Below are positions 42,339-51,474 of a stretch of 64,000 nucleotides of DNA, one piece after another (the first letter of the stretch is position 1; every line of letters begins with the position of its first letter). Made by a program: the position numbers and the translations under genes. The stretch lies in the NCBI GenBank assembly GCA_020025635.1, contig JAHHRU010000001.1, positions 186,001-250,000 of the forward strand. The letters run 5' to 3'. Origin of the DNA: Allofournierella sp. Lineage in GTDB: Bacteria > Bacillota > Clostridia > Oscillospirales > Ruminococcaceae. Below the pieces are notes generated by a model, which made no database searches, was not told where the DNA came from, and worked only from the letters and a program-made list of their open reading frames with translations.

Positions 42339-44093
42339 TTAGTCATTCGTTCTGGTCTTGTGGTGTTTTGCGATCAAGTCATCATATTTCATTCTGTATC
42401 GATTTTGAATACCGTCCACATACTCTGCATCTTTGCCCATGATGATCTTTGTGATTGGATAAATGACATCACAGTCGACCAGGCATTGTGTCAGATCTGG
42501 CTTTTGCTCTGTGATTTTGTTTTTGTTCTTTTTCAGCTTTTCCAGTTTGACCTCTAAGGTCACTTTTCGGATCTTTGCTTTTGCCTTACGCTCTCCTCGG
42601 ATCGCGCAGCGTTCCATGTCTGCAATGGCCCGCTCCACAGAAGTTTTTTCGTTTTCTGCCTGCTCGATCTCTTGATTCAGCGATTCCAGCTCCAATTGCG
42701 CATACGGCAGCTCACCTAATATGATTTCAGTCTGCCGGCCTGAGCGGGCACCGATCATTTTTGCCCGAACAGCTTTTCCGGCAGTCAGGCTGCCGCCGAT
42801 GATGCTTCCTCTTCCGCTGGTTACGATGATGGAGTCATCGCAGCAGATCTGGGATGACATAATGCAGTCAGCATAAACACTGCGTCCGCTGTACACCTGG
42901 CAGCTTTCCAGATATTTGGCCCGCACATTCCCCGCGCTTTTCAAAACCGCGCGGCTGTCGCCCACAACTCCGCTGCTGATCAGAAGGTCGCCTCCGGCAA
43001 TGATCTGGCTTGCTTCCACCAAACCGTCGATCATGATCGTACCCTTGGCCTGAACGGTAAAGTTTTCTCTCACATCACCATGAATGTGAACATCTCCGAT
43101 AAAATCGATATTGCCGGTGGAATAGTCCACATCCTTCTCGATTTCAAGCACCGCGCGAACATGGAACACATCATTTTTGTATTCAAGGTTGCCGGATTGC
43201 AGCGCGATCAAATGAAGTCCGTCATCGCTGAGTGCCGTATTTCGGCCTTGGGGGACCTTGGCGGGAGAAACTGCCTTGGCCGGTGCCGGCTTGCCATCCA
43301 CGCCCAGTCCGTCCTGCCCCGGGCAGGGCGGCTCGATATCACAGAGCACCTGCCCCTTATCCACATTCTGAATATAGGATATCGAGCGGTAATCCGCATT
43401 CCCGTTTTCATCCACCAGGATCTCCTGCTTCAGCTGATGCGGGAATTTCTCATGTACCACACCATCCCGGCCTTCAACCGGAGGCGTGCCGATGGCAATG
43501 GGGATCAATTCAAAATACGGCGTATCCTTCAGCACAGCCACGACTGTTTTTACTTCAATGCCGTTTTTGACACTGCCTGCCTCCAGCGCACTCCCGATTT
43601 TTTCGCTTGTAAGCTTTTCCCCGCTGCCCACCGGCGGGAAAATAAACAGCCAGGCAATCATTTGATTCTCTGAAACATAGCAGCAGCATTTTGCGCCCGA
43701 TTTCAGTTCTGCACCGGTGCGCTCCAAGTTCTGAAGCATCTCGACTCTGCTTTGCGCATCCTGACACAGCTTCGCAGTAAGCCGGACTTTTTCACGTTCC
43801 AGCTCGGATTCATCCAACGGCAGCTTTTCCGGTTCCATCTTCCCTGTAAGAGACAGGATCGGAGGCAGCTGGTCCCCTGCCCAGCGCCGCCAAAGCGCCA
43901 GCATATTCCCTTGCATTTCCGGAAGGAGAAAATCCTCTGCCTGTTTTGACTTTTCAAAAGTTTCAGCTGTGGGCTGCAAGGATACAGGTTCCTGGATATC
44001 CGGCATCATCTTTTTTTCTTCTGAAGCTGATTTTGCTGTCTCGTCATTTTCCGTTTTGGGGTGTGAATGGCCCCGTTTTTCAAACAGAAACAT
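42339..44093 (-). CDS. FapA-family (DUF342) protein
   Basis: A 584-residue cytoplasmic protein. After a charged N-terminal region comes the FapA/DUF342 core, a right-handed beta-helix with short repeats (GDVHIHGDVRENFTVQ, GGDLLISSGVVGDS, AKGTIMIDGLVEAS), followed by a C-terminal coiled coil (ELESLNQEIEQAENEKTS). FapA proteins bind and modulate partner kinases or polymerising proteins in other bacteria, and are often beside motility or pilus genes. ATG 44093 is preferred because AAAGGA lies before it. A hairpin separates it from the MCP gene. Confidence 0.85.
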   Translation of the reverse strand: MFLFEKRGHSHPKTENDETAKSASEEKKMMPDIQEPVSLQPTAETFEKSKQAEDFLLPEMQGNMLALWRRWAGDQLPPILSLTGKMEPEKLPLDESELEREKVRLTAKLCQDAQSRVEMLQNLERTGAELKSGAKCCCYVSENQMIAWLFIFPPVGSGEKLTSEKIGSALEAGSVKNGIEVKTVVAVLKDTPYFELIPIAIGTPPVEGRDGVVHEKFPHQLKQEILVDENGNADYRSISYIQNVDKGQVLCDIEPPCPGQDGLGVDGKPAPAKAVSPAKVPQGRNTALSDDGLHLIALQSGNLEYKNDVFHVRAVLEIEKDVDYSTGNIDFIGDVHIHGDVRENFTVQAKGTIMIDGLVEASQIIAGGDLLISSGVVGDSRAVLKSAGNVRAKYLESCQVYSGRSVYADCIMSSQICCDDSIIVTSGRGSIIGGSLTAGKAVRAKMIGARSGRQTEIILGELPYAQLELESLNQEIEQAENEKTSVERAIADMERCAIRGERKAKAKIRKVTLEVKLEKLKKNKNKITEQKPDLTQCLVDCDVIYPITKIIMGKDAEYVDGIQNRYRMKYDDLIAKHHKTRTND

Positions 44094-44179
44094 CGCCCTC
44101 ATCCTTTCTTTTTGTGATTTGTAACCGGATAGAAAATCTGCGCAGCAATTCCGCAAGCCTCTTTTCAGATACAATAAAA

Positions 44180-44214
44180 TTGCCAGAAGGCAGACACACA
44201 CCGCCTTCTGGCAA
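44180..44214 (-). terminator. Terminator or attenuator between the MCP gene and fapA
   Basis: TTGCCAGAAGGC / GCCTTCTGGCAA stem with an ATTTTATTG tail on the minus strand, 77 bases after the MCP stop. It would reduce read-through into the fapA group. Confidence 0.8.
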
Positions 44215-44290
44215 TTCCCTCCGCCTTGTTTGCGGGATCACTTATTCCGGAAACACGCGATCTGCGTTACCCACACGGAACAGCTGAGGA

Positions 44291-46078
44291 TCAATACTTA
44301 GCGTATCCGCTGTTGTTTGCATCAGGCGTGGTATGGCTGGCAGTATCGGCTCTGTCCTGTACAGCAGGAGTGTAGCCATCGTTTACATTGCGCAGCTTGA
44401 ACTGAGCCATCAGCTCCTTCATGATCGCAGCCTGGCTGGACAGCTCTTCGCTTGCGGCAGCAGACTCTTCGCTGGTAGCAGAGTTGTTCTGAACAACAGC
44501 AGAGATCTGGTCGATGCCTTCGGTGACCTGAGCAATGGCCTCAGCCTCTTCTTCAGCGGCCTTGGAGATCAGCTCGATGTCAATCTGAGCCTTCTGAGCG
44601 GCATCAATGGTCTTATCCAGAGAACCAGCCACACGGTTCACGATCTCGTCACCGGTCTGGACCGAGTGGATGGAGCTGTTGATCAGATCCTTGGTTGCCT
44701 TTGCAGCTTCGTCAGATTTTGCAGCCAGATTGCGAACTTCGTCCGCAACAACTGCAAAGCCCTTGCCGGCGCTGCCGGCACGAGCAGCCTCAACAGCTGC
44801 ATTCAAAGCCAGGATGTTGGTCTGGAAAGCAATGTTTTCGATGGTCTCGATGATCTTGCTGATTTCCTGAGAAGAATCGGAGATCTCCTTCATGGCAGCA
44901 ACCATCTGCTTGATGTTATCGGCACTCTCAGCAACATAGCCGCCGGCCTTCTTGGAATGCTCCATAGCCAGGCTGCTGTTCTTTGCGTTTTCTTTTGCCT
45001 TTGTGGAGATTTCGCTGATGGTAGCGGAAAGCTCTTCCACTGCGCTGGCCTGTTCGGTAGCGCCCTGAGCCAGTGCCTGTGCACCGGTAGAAACCTGATC
45101 TGCACCTGCAGATACCTGCTCCGCACCCAGATCGATCTGAGACAGGGTATCGCTCAGCTTCTGGTTGATCTCCTTCATGGAGTCCAGCATGGGCTTCAGG
45201 CCGCCAACATACTGATCGGGCACCTGGCTGCGAATATCGAAGTTGCCGTTTGCCATCTTATCCAGCAGCATGCTGGCATCGCCAACAACAGCCTTCAGGG
45301 TCTTCTGGCATTCCTGTACGGATGCGCAGACACGGCCGAATTCGTCCTCGCTCTCATAATCTGCATCTGCATCGAAATTGCCGTGCTGGAATTCCTGAAC
45401 GGCATGCTCGATGATCTCCAGAGGCTCCACGATGAGCTTGAGCAGCTTGCGGGCGACCAGTACGCTGGCAATAAGAGCCACGGCAGTCAGCAGCAGGATC
45501 GCGGCCATCATGATCTGATAGAATCTTTCGGCCTCATTCTCGCGCTCGCTGTTCATTGTATCCTGCTCCAAAGAGATTTCCTTCAGAACGTCTGCTTCCT
45601 CAGCCAGCTTGGGGATGTATTCATTTTCAATGATCCGATATGCTGCCGCATCTGCTTCTTCGCTATTCTCATTCAGCAGAGATACGATCCGGGAGCGCAG
45701 ATCAGCGATTTCAGTGGAAAGGCTTCCCATTTTCTCAAGCTTGGCTGCATCGATCGAAGTATTTTCTTTGATTTCTGCAACGAACTTTGCATTCTCTTCA
45801 GCATTTTTGAGAGCTGCCTGAATATAATCCTGGCTTCTCACAGTGGGATTCTTTTCCTCATGTGCCATAACAACGTTCAGGCCCTGTGCAAACAGGTTGC
45901 GGCGAACGTTCCAGATCATATTTGTATTCGGAATGGACTGTTCACTGATTTCCTCCAGAGGTTTGTGCAAAGCTCTCATACCCAGGACGCCGCTGATCGA
46001 AATGATGATGCCCAAAAGAACAACAATTCCCAAGGACACGGTAAGTTTTTTCTGTACCTTCATGTCTTTCATTTTCAT
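44291..46078 (-). CDS. Methyl-accepting chemotaxis protein
   Basis: A 595-residue chemoreceptor. TM1 at ~13-33, a periplasmic-side four-helix-bundle sensor (~35-186), TM2 at ~187-209, HAMP (~210-265 and a HAMP-like repeat to ~315), then a long signalling coiled coil with the hairpin tip (IENIAFQTNILALNAAVEAARAG; FAVVADEVRNLA). Gln/Glu pairs along the helices are methylation sites for CheR and CheB. There is no CheR-tethering pentapeptide at the end (NNSGYAKY). The ligand is unknown. Confidence 0.95.
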   Translation of the reverse strand: MKMKDMKVQKKLTVSLGIVVLLGIIISISGVLGMRALHKPLEEISEQSIPNTNMIWNVRRNLFAQGLNVVMAHEEKNPTVRSQDYIQAALKNAEENAKFVAEIKENTSIDAAKLEKMGSLSTEIADLRSRIVSLLNENSEEADAAAYRIIENEYIPKLAEEADVLKEISLEQDTMNSERENEAERFYQIMMAAILLLTAVALIASVLVARKLLKLIVEPLEIIEHAVQEFQHGNFDADADYESEDEFGRVCASVQECQKTLKAVVGDASMLLDKMANGNFDIRSQVPDQYVGGLKPMLDSMKEINQKLSDTLSQIDLGAEQVSAGADQVSTGAQALAQGATEQASAVEELSATISEISTKAKENAKNSSLAMEHSKKAGGYVAESADNIKQMVAAMKEISDSSQEISKIIETIENIAFQTNILALNAAVEAARAGSAGKGFAVVADEVRNLAAKSDEAAKATKDLINSSIHSVQTGDEIVNRVAGSLDKTIDAAQKAQIDIELISKAAEEEAEAIAQVTEGIDQISAVVQNNSATSEESAAASEELSSQAAIMKELMAQFKLRNVNDGYTPAVQDRADTASHTTPDANNSGYAKY

Positions 46079-46294
46079 GATTCTTAGCTCCTTTATTTAA
46101 TCGTATCTATATAATAATATGAAATGCAGACCCACTTGTCTTTGAAAAAATGCCTCTGCTTTGTGCCCTTTTACATTGAAGCAAAAGCTGCTTTTATCAA
46201 AACCGCACACAAACGGCTTCCAGTTGCAAAAACCGAAAACCGTCTGTTCAAAACAGCTTTTACCGATAAGAGCCGCATTTTTCAAAGGCGCACA

Positions 46295-47023
46295 TCAATC
46301 CACATTTCCATATTTTCCATTTTTCACATCTCCAAAGAGCCGTCCGTCCACCAGTGTGATCACGCGCCGGCGCATGATGTTCACATATTTGCCGGCATGG
46401 GTCGCCATAATGACCGTGACCCCCTTCTGATTGATTTCCCGCAGGAGATGCAGGATGTCCCAGATGTTGTCATCATCCAAACTGGATGTAAGCTCATCCA
46501 GAACCAAAATGGATGGGCTGTTGATCAAAGCCCTGGCCAGTTCAATGCGGCGGCACTCTCCGCCTGACAATTCACCCGGATAGTTCAGCCTTTTGTCCGA
46601 CATTCCAACCAGCCCCAGCACCTTGGTGATCCTGGCCTGTATATCTGCCTGTTTTTCATGTCTGCGCCGCCCAACCTGAGCCACCAAATACAGATTTTCT
46701 TCCACGGTCATTTTTCGAACCAGATTCGACTCCTGAAACACATGTCCGAACATCAGTTTCATTTTGTTGTGGCTTCTTTTGCGCAGCTTCTGCATATCCT
46801 TGTCATCCAGAAAAACACTGCCGCTGTCTGGCTTTACTTCACCGGACAGCAAATTCAGCAAAGTGCTTTTTCCTGCTCCGCTGCTGCCGATCACAAATAC
46901 AAACTCGCCCTGTTCAATGGTAAGATCCACATCCTTAACGCCCAGTTCCTGAATTTTGGACTTGGATCTTCCCTGCTCCGATGTGTACCATTTTGTTGCT
47001 TTTTCCAACCTGATAGTAGGCAT
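46295..47023 (-). CDS. FtsE/LolD-like ABC ATPase without partner permease
   Basis: A 242-residue ATPase. Walker A GSSGAGKST, Q-loop FGHVFQESNLV, signature LSGGECRRIELARA, and Walker B ILVLDELTSSLDDD with Leu replacing the usual Pro after the catalytic Glu, H-loop ATHAGKYV. It is most like FtsE (also LolD/MacB type), but no ftsX-like permease is adjacent. It lies among flagellar and chemotaxis genes and might act with an unlinked FtsX or as a cytosolic scaffold. Confidence 0.83.
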   Translation of the reverse strand: MPTIRLEKATKWYTSEQGRSKSKIQELGVKDVDLTIEQGEFVFVIGSSGAGKSTLLNLLSGEVKPDSGSVFLDDKDMQKLRKRSHNKMKLMFGHVFQESNLVRKMTVEENLYLVAQVGRRRHEKQADIQARITKVLGLVGMSDKRLNYPGELSGGECRRIELARALINSPSILVLDELTSSLDDDNIWDILHLLREINQKGVTVIMATHAGKYVNIMRRRVITLVDGRLFGDVKNGKYGNVD

Positions 47024-47156
47024 TCTTTTCGCTCCTGTGTTTTGTATCCAACTGTGATTTCATGCCTAACACCGAAAACCTATTGTTTTGAATTGAACCG
47101 ACAGTTTGCTGAATACTTTTTATATCTGTTTTGCTTTGGGCTGCCTGCAAAACGGG

Positions 47157-47543
47157 TCATTCGTATATCGAATGCTCCTTTGCCAGCTTTCGGCTGATTC
47201 TTTCATCGCATTCGATCACGCGTGAAAGCAGCCGGTGGTTGGCACACACCTGGTTTGCCAGCGGCCTTTCTTCGTCCTCTTCTGCGGGCTCCCCGTTCAG
47301 CAGCTTCACAAATCTTGCCCGGTCATTCGTCTCCAGGCTGTCCCGCTGATTTTCCAAGGCCTTACGCACGTTTTGCAATTTTGCCAGCGGCTCTGCACGC
47401 ATCCCAAGCAGCAGATGCAGTGTCACCTGGTCATCCCGGTCCACCGCATCCGCCAGCTGAACCGACAGATCCATGACTTCATTGAGAAGCGTGTACATTC
47501 GTTTTTCCTGTACCAGAGCCTCCAGAAGAACCGTGCTTTCCAT
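47157..47543 (-). CDS. FliT-like flagellar chaperone
   Basis: A 128-residue all-helical protein (LVQEKRMYTLLNEVMDLSVQLAD ... LSRVIECDERISRKLAKE). It lies two bases after fliS, where fliT sits in many operons; FliT chaperones FliD. A FlgN-type assignment is possible, but a separate FlgN is already encoded at 37519. The call is mainly by context. Confidence 0.65.
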   Translation of the reverse strand: MESTVLLEALVQEKRMYTLLNEVMDLSVQLADAVDRDDQVTLHLLLGMRAEPLAKLQNVRKALENQRDSLETNDRARFVKLLNGEPAEEDEERPLANQVCANHRLLSRVIECDERISRKLAKEHSIYE

Positions 47544-47545
47544 TT

Positions 47546-47929
47546 TTAAGTATGTGCCTCCATATCCGCCTGCTTCTGAGCCTGTTCAAAGGATTCCTGA
47601 AGCTCTTTCACCATTTTGTATACATTTTCGATAAGCTCCACATGGCGGCCGATCTTCGCTCTTCCCAGCTCATAAATGAAATACTCATACAGCTTTGTTA
47701 AATTGCCGCTGATTGCATATTTCATATCAAGCGTATCGTCCAGATATTGAATGATGCTGATTGCCCGATCCACTGCATTCTCAAAAGCGGGATATTCCTT
47801 TTTCTTCAGCAGGAGCTCAGCCTGCATGATGCGTTTTGATAATTCCGAATACAGTAAAAGCAGCAGTTCTTCCTGAGTCATGGTGCTGACTGCCTGCTCT
47901 TTGTATTGCTGAAACCCTTTTTGAATCAT
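47546..47929 (-). CDS. fliS: Flagellar export chaperone FliS
   Basis: A 127-residue helical protein binding the C-terminus of unfolded flagellin. Its typical pattern is QQYKEQAVSTMTQEELLLLLYSEL, AISIIQYLDDTLDM and SGNLTKLYEYFIYELGRA. It is positioned after fliD as in most Firmicutes. Confidence 0.95.
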   Translation of the reverse strand: MIQKGFQQYKEQAVSTMTQEELLLLLYSELSKRIMQAELLLKKKEYPAFENAVDRAISIIQYLDDTLDMKYAISGNLTKLYEYFIYELGRAKIGRHVELIENVYKMVKELQESFEQAQKQADMEAHT

Positions 47930-47948
47930 TGCAATTCCTCACCGTTTT

Positions 47949-47984
47949 AGCGGCCTTTCCGCCCTTATCAAGCGGAAAGGCCGC
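47949..47984. other. Hairpin between fliD and fliS
   Basis: AGCGGCCTTTCCGC / GCGGAAAGGCCGCT stem. The T run lies on the plus strand side, so on the minus transcript it is a stable stem without a proper tail. It could stabilise the fliD mRNA end. Confidence 0.6.
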
Positions 47985-48010
47985 TCGTTTTTTACCAGTT
48001 CTGTGGGCAG

Positions 48011-50524
48011 TTATGCGTTAAATCCGCCCATCATTCCTGCCAGAGCCGAACTCTGAGAATTCATCTGTGCAATGAGCTGCTCCATCTGAGTAAACTGCTT
48101 TGTGTAGAAATCGATCTGACTGCCCATCTTGGCTTTCACCTTGTTGATCTGCTCGTCAAACTGATCCAGCTTCTTCTGCATCTCATTCTGGAACAGGGTC
48201 GTTCCGGCCAAAGGCGAACCGGCTTTTTCAACCAGGATGCCCTTGCCGCCGCGCACCTTGCTGTACATCTCCATGGTGGTCTTCATGGACTGCATCAGGC
48301 CATCCTGCTTTGCACCGTCCTCCACCTTCTGGGTAAAGACCGATTTCACGGTATCCGGCTCAGTCTCCAGGGCAGTGCGCAGCTTCTGCTCGTCAATGTT
48401 CAGCGTGGTCAAGCCGTTGCTGTATTCTGCGGTGATGCCAATGTGGCGCATGGCTGCACCCAGAGGGCCTTCCATTGCCACACCACGGGTCAGGCGGTCA
48501 TAGAATTCCGACAGCTCTCTGTCACGGAACAGGATGCCCTGCTTTGCCTTTTCCTCATGGGCCTTGATGGCGCTTTCCGACATACCTTCCCGGTCTTCCT
48601 CGGTCAGCGGCTCATAATATTTGCCGTTGTCTCGCTGGGCAGGCAGGGTGGAGAAGGCCTTCTTCAGCTCGGTGACCATCTCGTTGTAGTCCTTCACCAT
48701 TGCCTTGACTGCATCTATCACCTTGTCGGTGTCGCAGCTGGTCTTGAAGGTCACAGGATCTTTCTTTACCAGGGCACCGGTCTCGTAGTTGAAGGTGCCG
48801 TTCAGTGTAACGGTCAGGCCTTCCATCACGAAGGTGTTTTCACTGCGGGTAACGTCGATCATTTCCTCGCCGTCCACCGACATGGAAAGGATGGCATCCT
48901 CACCTGCAGTATAAGTTCCGCCTTTGGAAGCTGTATTGTCCAGTGCGCCGGTCTTTCCGAACATCATCGTTGCCAGACCATCGTCAAATTCAAATTTGCC
49001 GGCCTTGCCGCCGTTTTTGGAAACAAATTTGAATGTATTGGTGGATTTGGAGTAGCTTGCGCTCACCTGAGCATCCGAGTTGTTGTTGATCGCGTTCAGC
49101 ACAGTGCCAAGCTCAGTCTTCTCATTGAAGCTGCCCACGCGCACACCGTTGACCTTAAAGTCGAAAAGCTTGTTGCCCTTATCGTCCACACGGTAGAAGT
49201 TGTCATCATTGCCTTCGCCCTTTACGACTTTATAGCCCTGCGAGTCAAAATACTCTGCGTTGCCGTTGCTGTCGATGCGCTTGGTGACCTTTCCTTCTGC
49301 CTTGCCCCACTCCAGGCTTCCGCTCTTCCAGTCGATCTTGTCGCCCCAGATCTGGCCCAGGTTCTTCTGGGTGTTGATATAAGAGGTGTTGTGGTCACCA
49401 AAGCCCAGGTTCTTAATGGGAGCGCCGCTCAGTGCCAGAGTAGAGCCTTCCTTCTGAACTTCAAATTTCAGGCTGCCTCCATCATTCTTCACTGAGATCA
49501 CATCGTCACCGAATGCCTTATTCAGTTCTTTCTGGATGCCCTCCACGAACGTTTTCATGTTGGCCGCATTGTCTGCATCCTTGTTGTAGGTGGGCAGAGT
49601 GATGGTGCGGGCCACGCCGTCCAAAGTGAAGGTCACCTTCTGGCCGGAGAGCTTTTCGCCCACGGTTCCGTCCGTCCGATGCAGATTCTTTCCATCCATC
49701 TTGATGACGGTATCGTTTTTGCTGGCGTTGTTGCCCGAAAGGTCAAGGCCCAGTGTTTTCTGCTGTGCTTCGCTGGCACTGCTGATGTAAACACTGTTTC
49801 CGGTTCCCTGCACCTTGTCAGAAAAACGGATCTCTTCCTTGTTGTCCGGCCCTTTCACCAGCTCCACCTTGATGCGGTCGCTGGCCTTGTAGGTCTGGCC
49901 GTTGATGGTGATATTTTCCTTCGACAGCTTGTCGTTGATGGCATCCACAAATTCCTGATTGGAATTGAACAGCTCATCCGAGCCGAAGGTGATATCCACC
50001 TTGTTGCTGCCGCCGTAGTTGATGGTCATTGTACCGGCAACATTGCTTACTTCCACATTTTTGTTGAACTCCAGAACATCGCCCTTGATGGCCGGCTTGT
50101 CAACACTGCCGACACCCAGGCCGGGCACTTTGAATGTGGCGTTTGTCGCCAGCTGCTTTACACCCAGGATCTGCACATTGCTGTCGTTTCTGCCGGTGGC
50201 AGTAACATAATCCTTATTTGCGCCCTGTGCGGTAACATTGGTTGCCGAATTGAAGAAACCGGCAGACAACAGGTTCGTAGTGGACGAATAAGATGTATAT
50301 TTATCCATAAACGAAGATGTTTTGTCAATAATGCTTCTGTAACGCTCCTGCTGCCACTCAACTTTGGTCCGATTCTGCATCAGCTTTGCGATCTGCGTTT
50401 TATATCCTTTCACAGAATTTTCGATCATCGACTCGGTGTCGATGCCGCTGGCCAAGCCTGAAATGACATTTCGGTTGCCGTAAATGCTGCTGACAGAATT
50501 ATTTACGCCGTTGATATATGCCAT
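48011..50524 (-). CDS. fliD: Flagellar filament cap FliD (HAP2), enlarged
   Basis: An 837-residue cap protein, longer than the usual 450-700. The N-terminal FliD_N signature is ISGLASGIDTESMIENSVKGYK. The middle domain (~150-560) is expanded with Gly/Asn/Lys-rich segments. The C-terminal coiled coil is YTKQFTQMEQLIAQMNSQSSALAGMMGGF. I chose ATG 50524 because AAAGGGG precedes it. A sigma-D-like element lies 78 bases upstream. Confidence 0.95.
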   Translation of the reverse strand: MAYINGVNNSVSSIYGNRNVISGLASGIDTESMIENSVKGYKTQIAKLMQNRTKVEWQQERYRSIIDKTSSFMDKYTSYSSTTNLLSAGFFNSATNVTAQGANKDYVTATGRNDSNVQILGVKQLATNATFKVPGLGVGSVDKPAIKGDVLEFNKNVEVSNVAGTMTINYGGSNKVDITFGSDELFNSNQEFVDAINDKLSKENITINGQTYKASDRIKVELVKGPDNKEEIRFSDKVQGTGNSVYISSASEAQQKTLGLDLSGNNASKNDTVIKMDGKNLHRTDGTVGEKLSGQKVTFTLDGVARTITLPTYNKDADNAANMKTFVEGIQKELNKAFGDDVISVKNDGGSLKFEVQKEGSTLALSGAPIKNLGFGDHNTSYINTQKNLGQIWGDKIDWKSGSLEWGKAEGKVTKRIDSNGNAEYFDSQGYKVVKGEGNDDNFYRVDDKGNKLFDFKVNGVRVGSFNEKTELGTVLNAINNNSDAQVSASYSKSTNTFKFVSKNGGKAGKFEFDDGLATMMFGKTGALDNTASKGGTYTAGEDAILSMSVDGEEMIDVTRSENTFVMEGLTVTLNGTFNYETGALVKKDPVTFKTSCDTDKVIDAVKAMVKDYNEMVTELKKAFSTLPAQRDNGKYYEPLTEEDREGMSESAIKAHEEKAKQGILFRDRELSEFYDRLTRGVAMEGPLGAAMRHIGITAEYSNGLTTLNIDEQKLRTALETEPDTVKSVFTQKVEDGAKQDGLMQSMKTTMEMYSKVRGGKGILVEKAGSPLAGTTLFQNEMQKKLDQFDEQINKVKAKMGSQIDFYTKQFTQMEQLIAQMNSQSSALAGMMGGFNA

Positions 50525-50592
50525 AACGAAAACCCCTTTCCTTGCATTTTTTGCGTTCAAATTGAAGAGTCACGATATAGCCTGTGAACTCC

Positions 50593-50621
50593 TTTACATT
50601 TTTATCGACATATAGTAGAAT
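50593..50621 (+). promoter_or_regulatory. Sigma-A promoter of the parA/comFB pair
   Basis: TTTACA (50593-50598), a 17-base spacer and TAGAAT (50616-50621) on the plus strand. It overlaps the oppositely oriented sigma-D element of fliD. Confidence 0.65.
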
Positions 50622-50629
50622 AAAAATAA
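50602..50629 (-). promoter_or_regulatory. Candidate sigma-D promoter of fliD
   Basis: On the minus strand TTAT (50626-50629), a 16-base spacer and GTCGATAA (50602-50609), one mismatch from GCCGATAA. Confidence 0.6.
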
Positions 50630-50668
50630 TAGTAAAACATGTAGAAATTACTTTGGGAGGGAAATTTT

Positions 50669-51466
50669 TTGGCACAAATCATCACGATCACAAATCAAAA
50701 AGGCGGTGTCGGAAAAACTACGATTTCTTCCGCGCTTGTGTGTGGTCTTCATCAGCGGGGCGCGCGGGTCCTTGGCGTAGATACCGATCCTCAGGGCAAT
50801 CTGGGTTTTACTTTGGGCCTTGACCCCGACAACAACAAAACGCTTTACGACGTTTTCACCGGGGCCTGCACAATGGAACAGGCCATTTCACACACCGAAT
50901 TCGGTGATGTTGTGCCTTCAGACATCATGCTTTCCAGCTTTGATGTGATGTTCACCGCACAGCATCGGGAATTTCTGCTGTCGCAGTATCTGGCAGCGGT
51001 CTCTTCCCAGTATGATTTCATCATCATCGACACGCCCCCGTCCTTAAACATCTTAACGATCAACGCTTATGTGGCTTCCACAGGCCTCATCATCCCCATG
51101 GAGTCTGAGATCCTCAGCCTTGTGGGTGTTTCCCAGATCCTTGAAACGGTCGAAGCGGTCCGTGCATCCTTCAATCCCCATCTGCGGGTGCTTGGAATTC
51201 TCATGAACCGTTTCGACAGCCGCACCAAGCTTTCCCGCGAGGTTTTGGAAATGGCTGAAGAGGTCGCGGCCCAGATGGACAGCCATGTGTTTCCCGTTCA
51301 CATCCGCAGGGGTGTGGACGTGGCGCGTGCCCCGGCCTATGGTCAAAGCGTGCTGAGCTATCGGCCCAATTCCAAGCCCGCAATGGATTTGGACAGTTTT
51401 GTGGATATCATTGCCGGCGAGCAGTTCCGCTCCAAACAGTCTGGTAATACAACTTCAAAGGAGTAA
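50669..51466 (+). CDS. ParA/MinD-family ATPase
   Basis: A 265-residue ATPase. The deviant Walker A KGGVGKTT (11-18) is followed by VDTDPQGNLG (switch I), FIIIDTPPSLNI (Walker B/switch II) and an Soj-like body. There is no N-terminal DNA-binding helix or C-terminal amphipathic MinD helix, so it is ParA/Soj-like. It starts at TTG 50669 behind GGGAGG. It is cotranscribed with a ComFB-domain protein, not with parB, so it probably positions a motility or chemotaxis complex rather than DNA. Confidence 0.88.
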   Translation: MAQIITITNQKGGVGKTTISSALVCGLHQRGARVLGVDTDPQGNLGFTLGLDPDNNKTLYDVFTGACTMEQAISHTEFGDVVPSDIMLSSFDVMFTAQHREFLLSQYLAAVSSQYDFIIIDTPPSLNILTINAYVASTGLIIPMESEILSLVGVSQILETVEAVRASFNPHLRVLGILMNRFDSRTKLSREVLEMAEEVAAQMDSHVFPVHIRRGVDVARAPAYGQSVLSYRPNSKPAMDLDSFVDIIAGEQFRSKQSGNTTSKE

Positions 51467-51474
51467 GCCCGATC

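Noticed and set aside
46097..46285. 62-codon minus-strand frame upstream of the MCP gene
   Set aside because: No ribosome binding site, unusual Phe/Cys-rich composition and no similarity that I can recognise; the stretch is more likely leader and promoter DNA.
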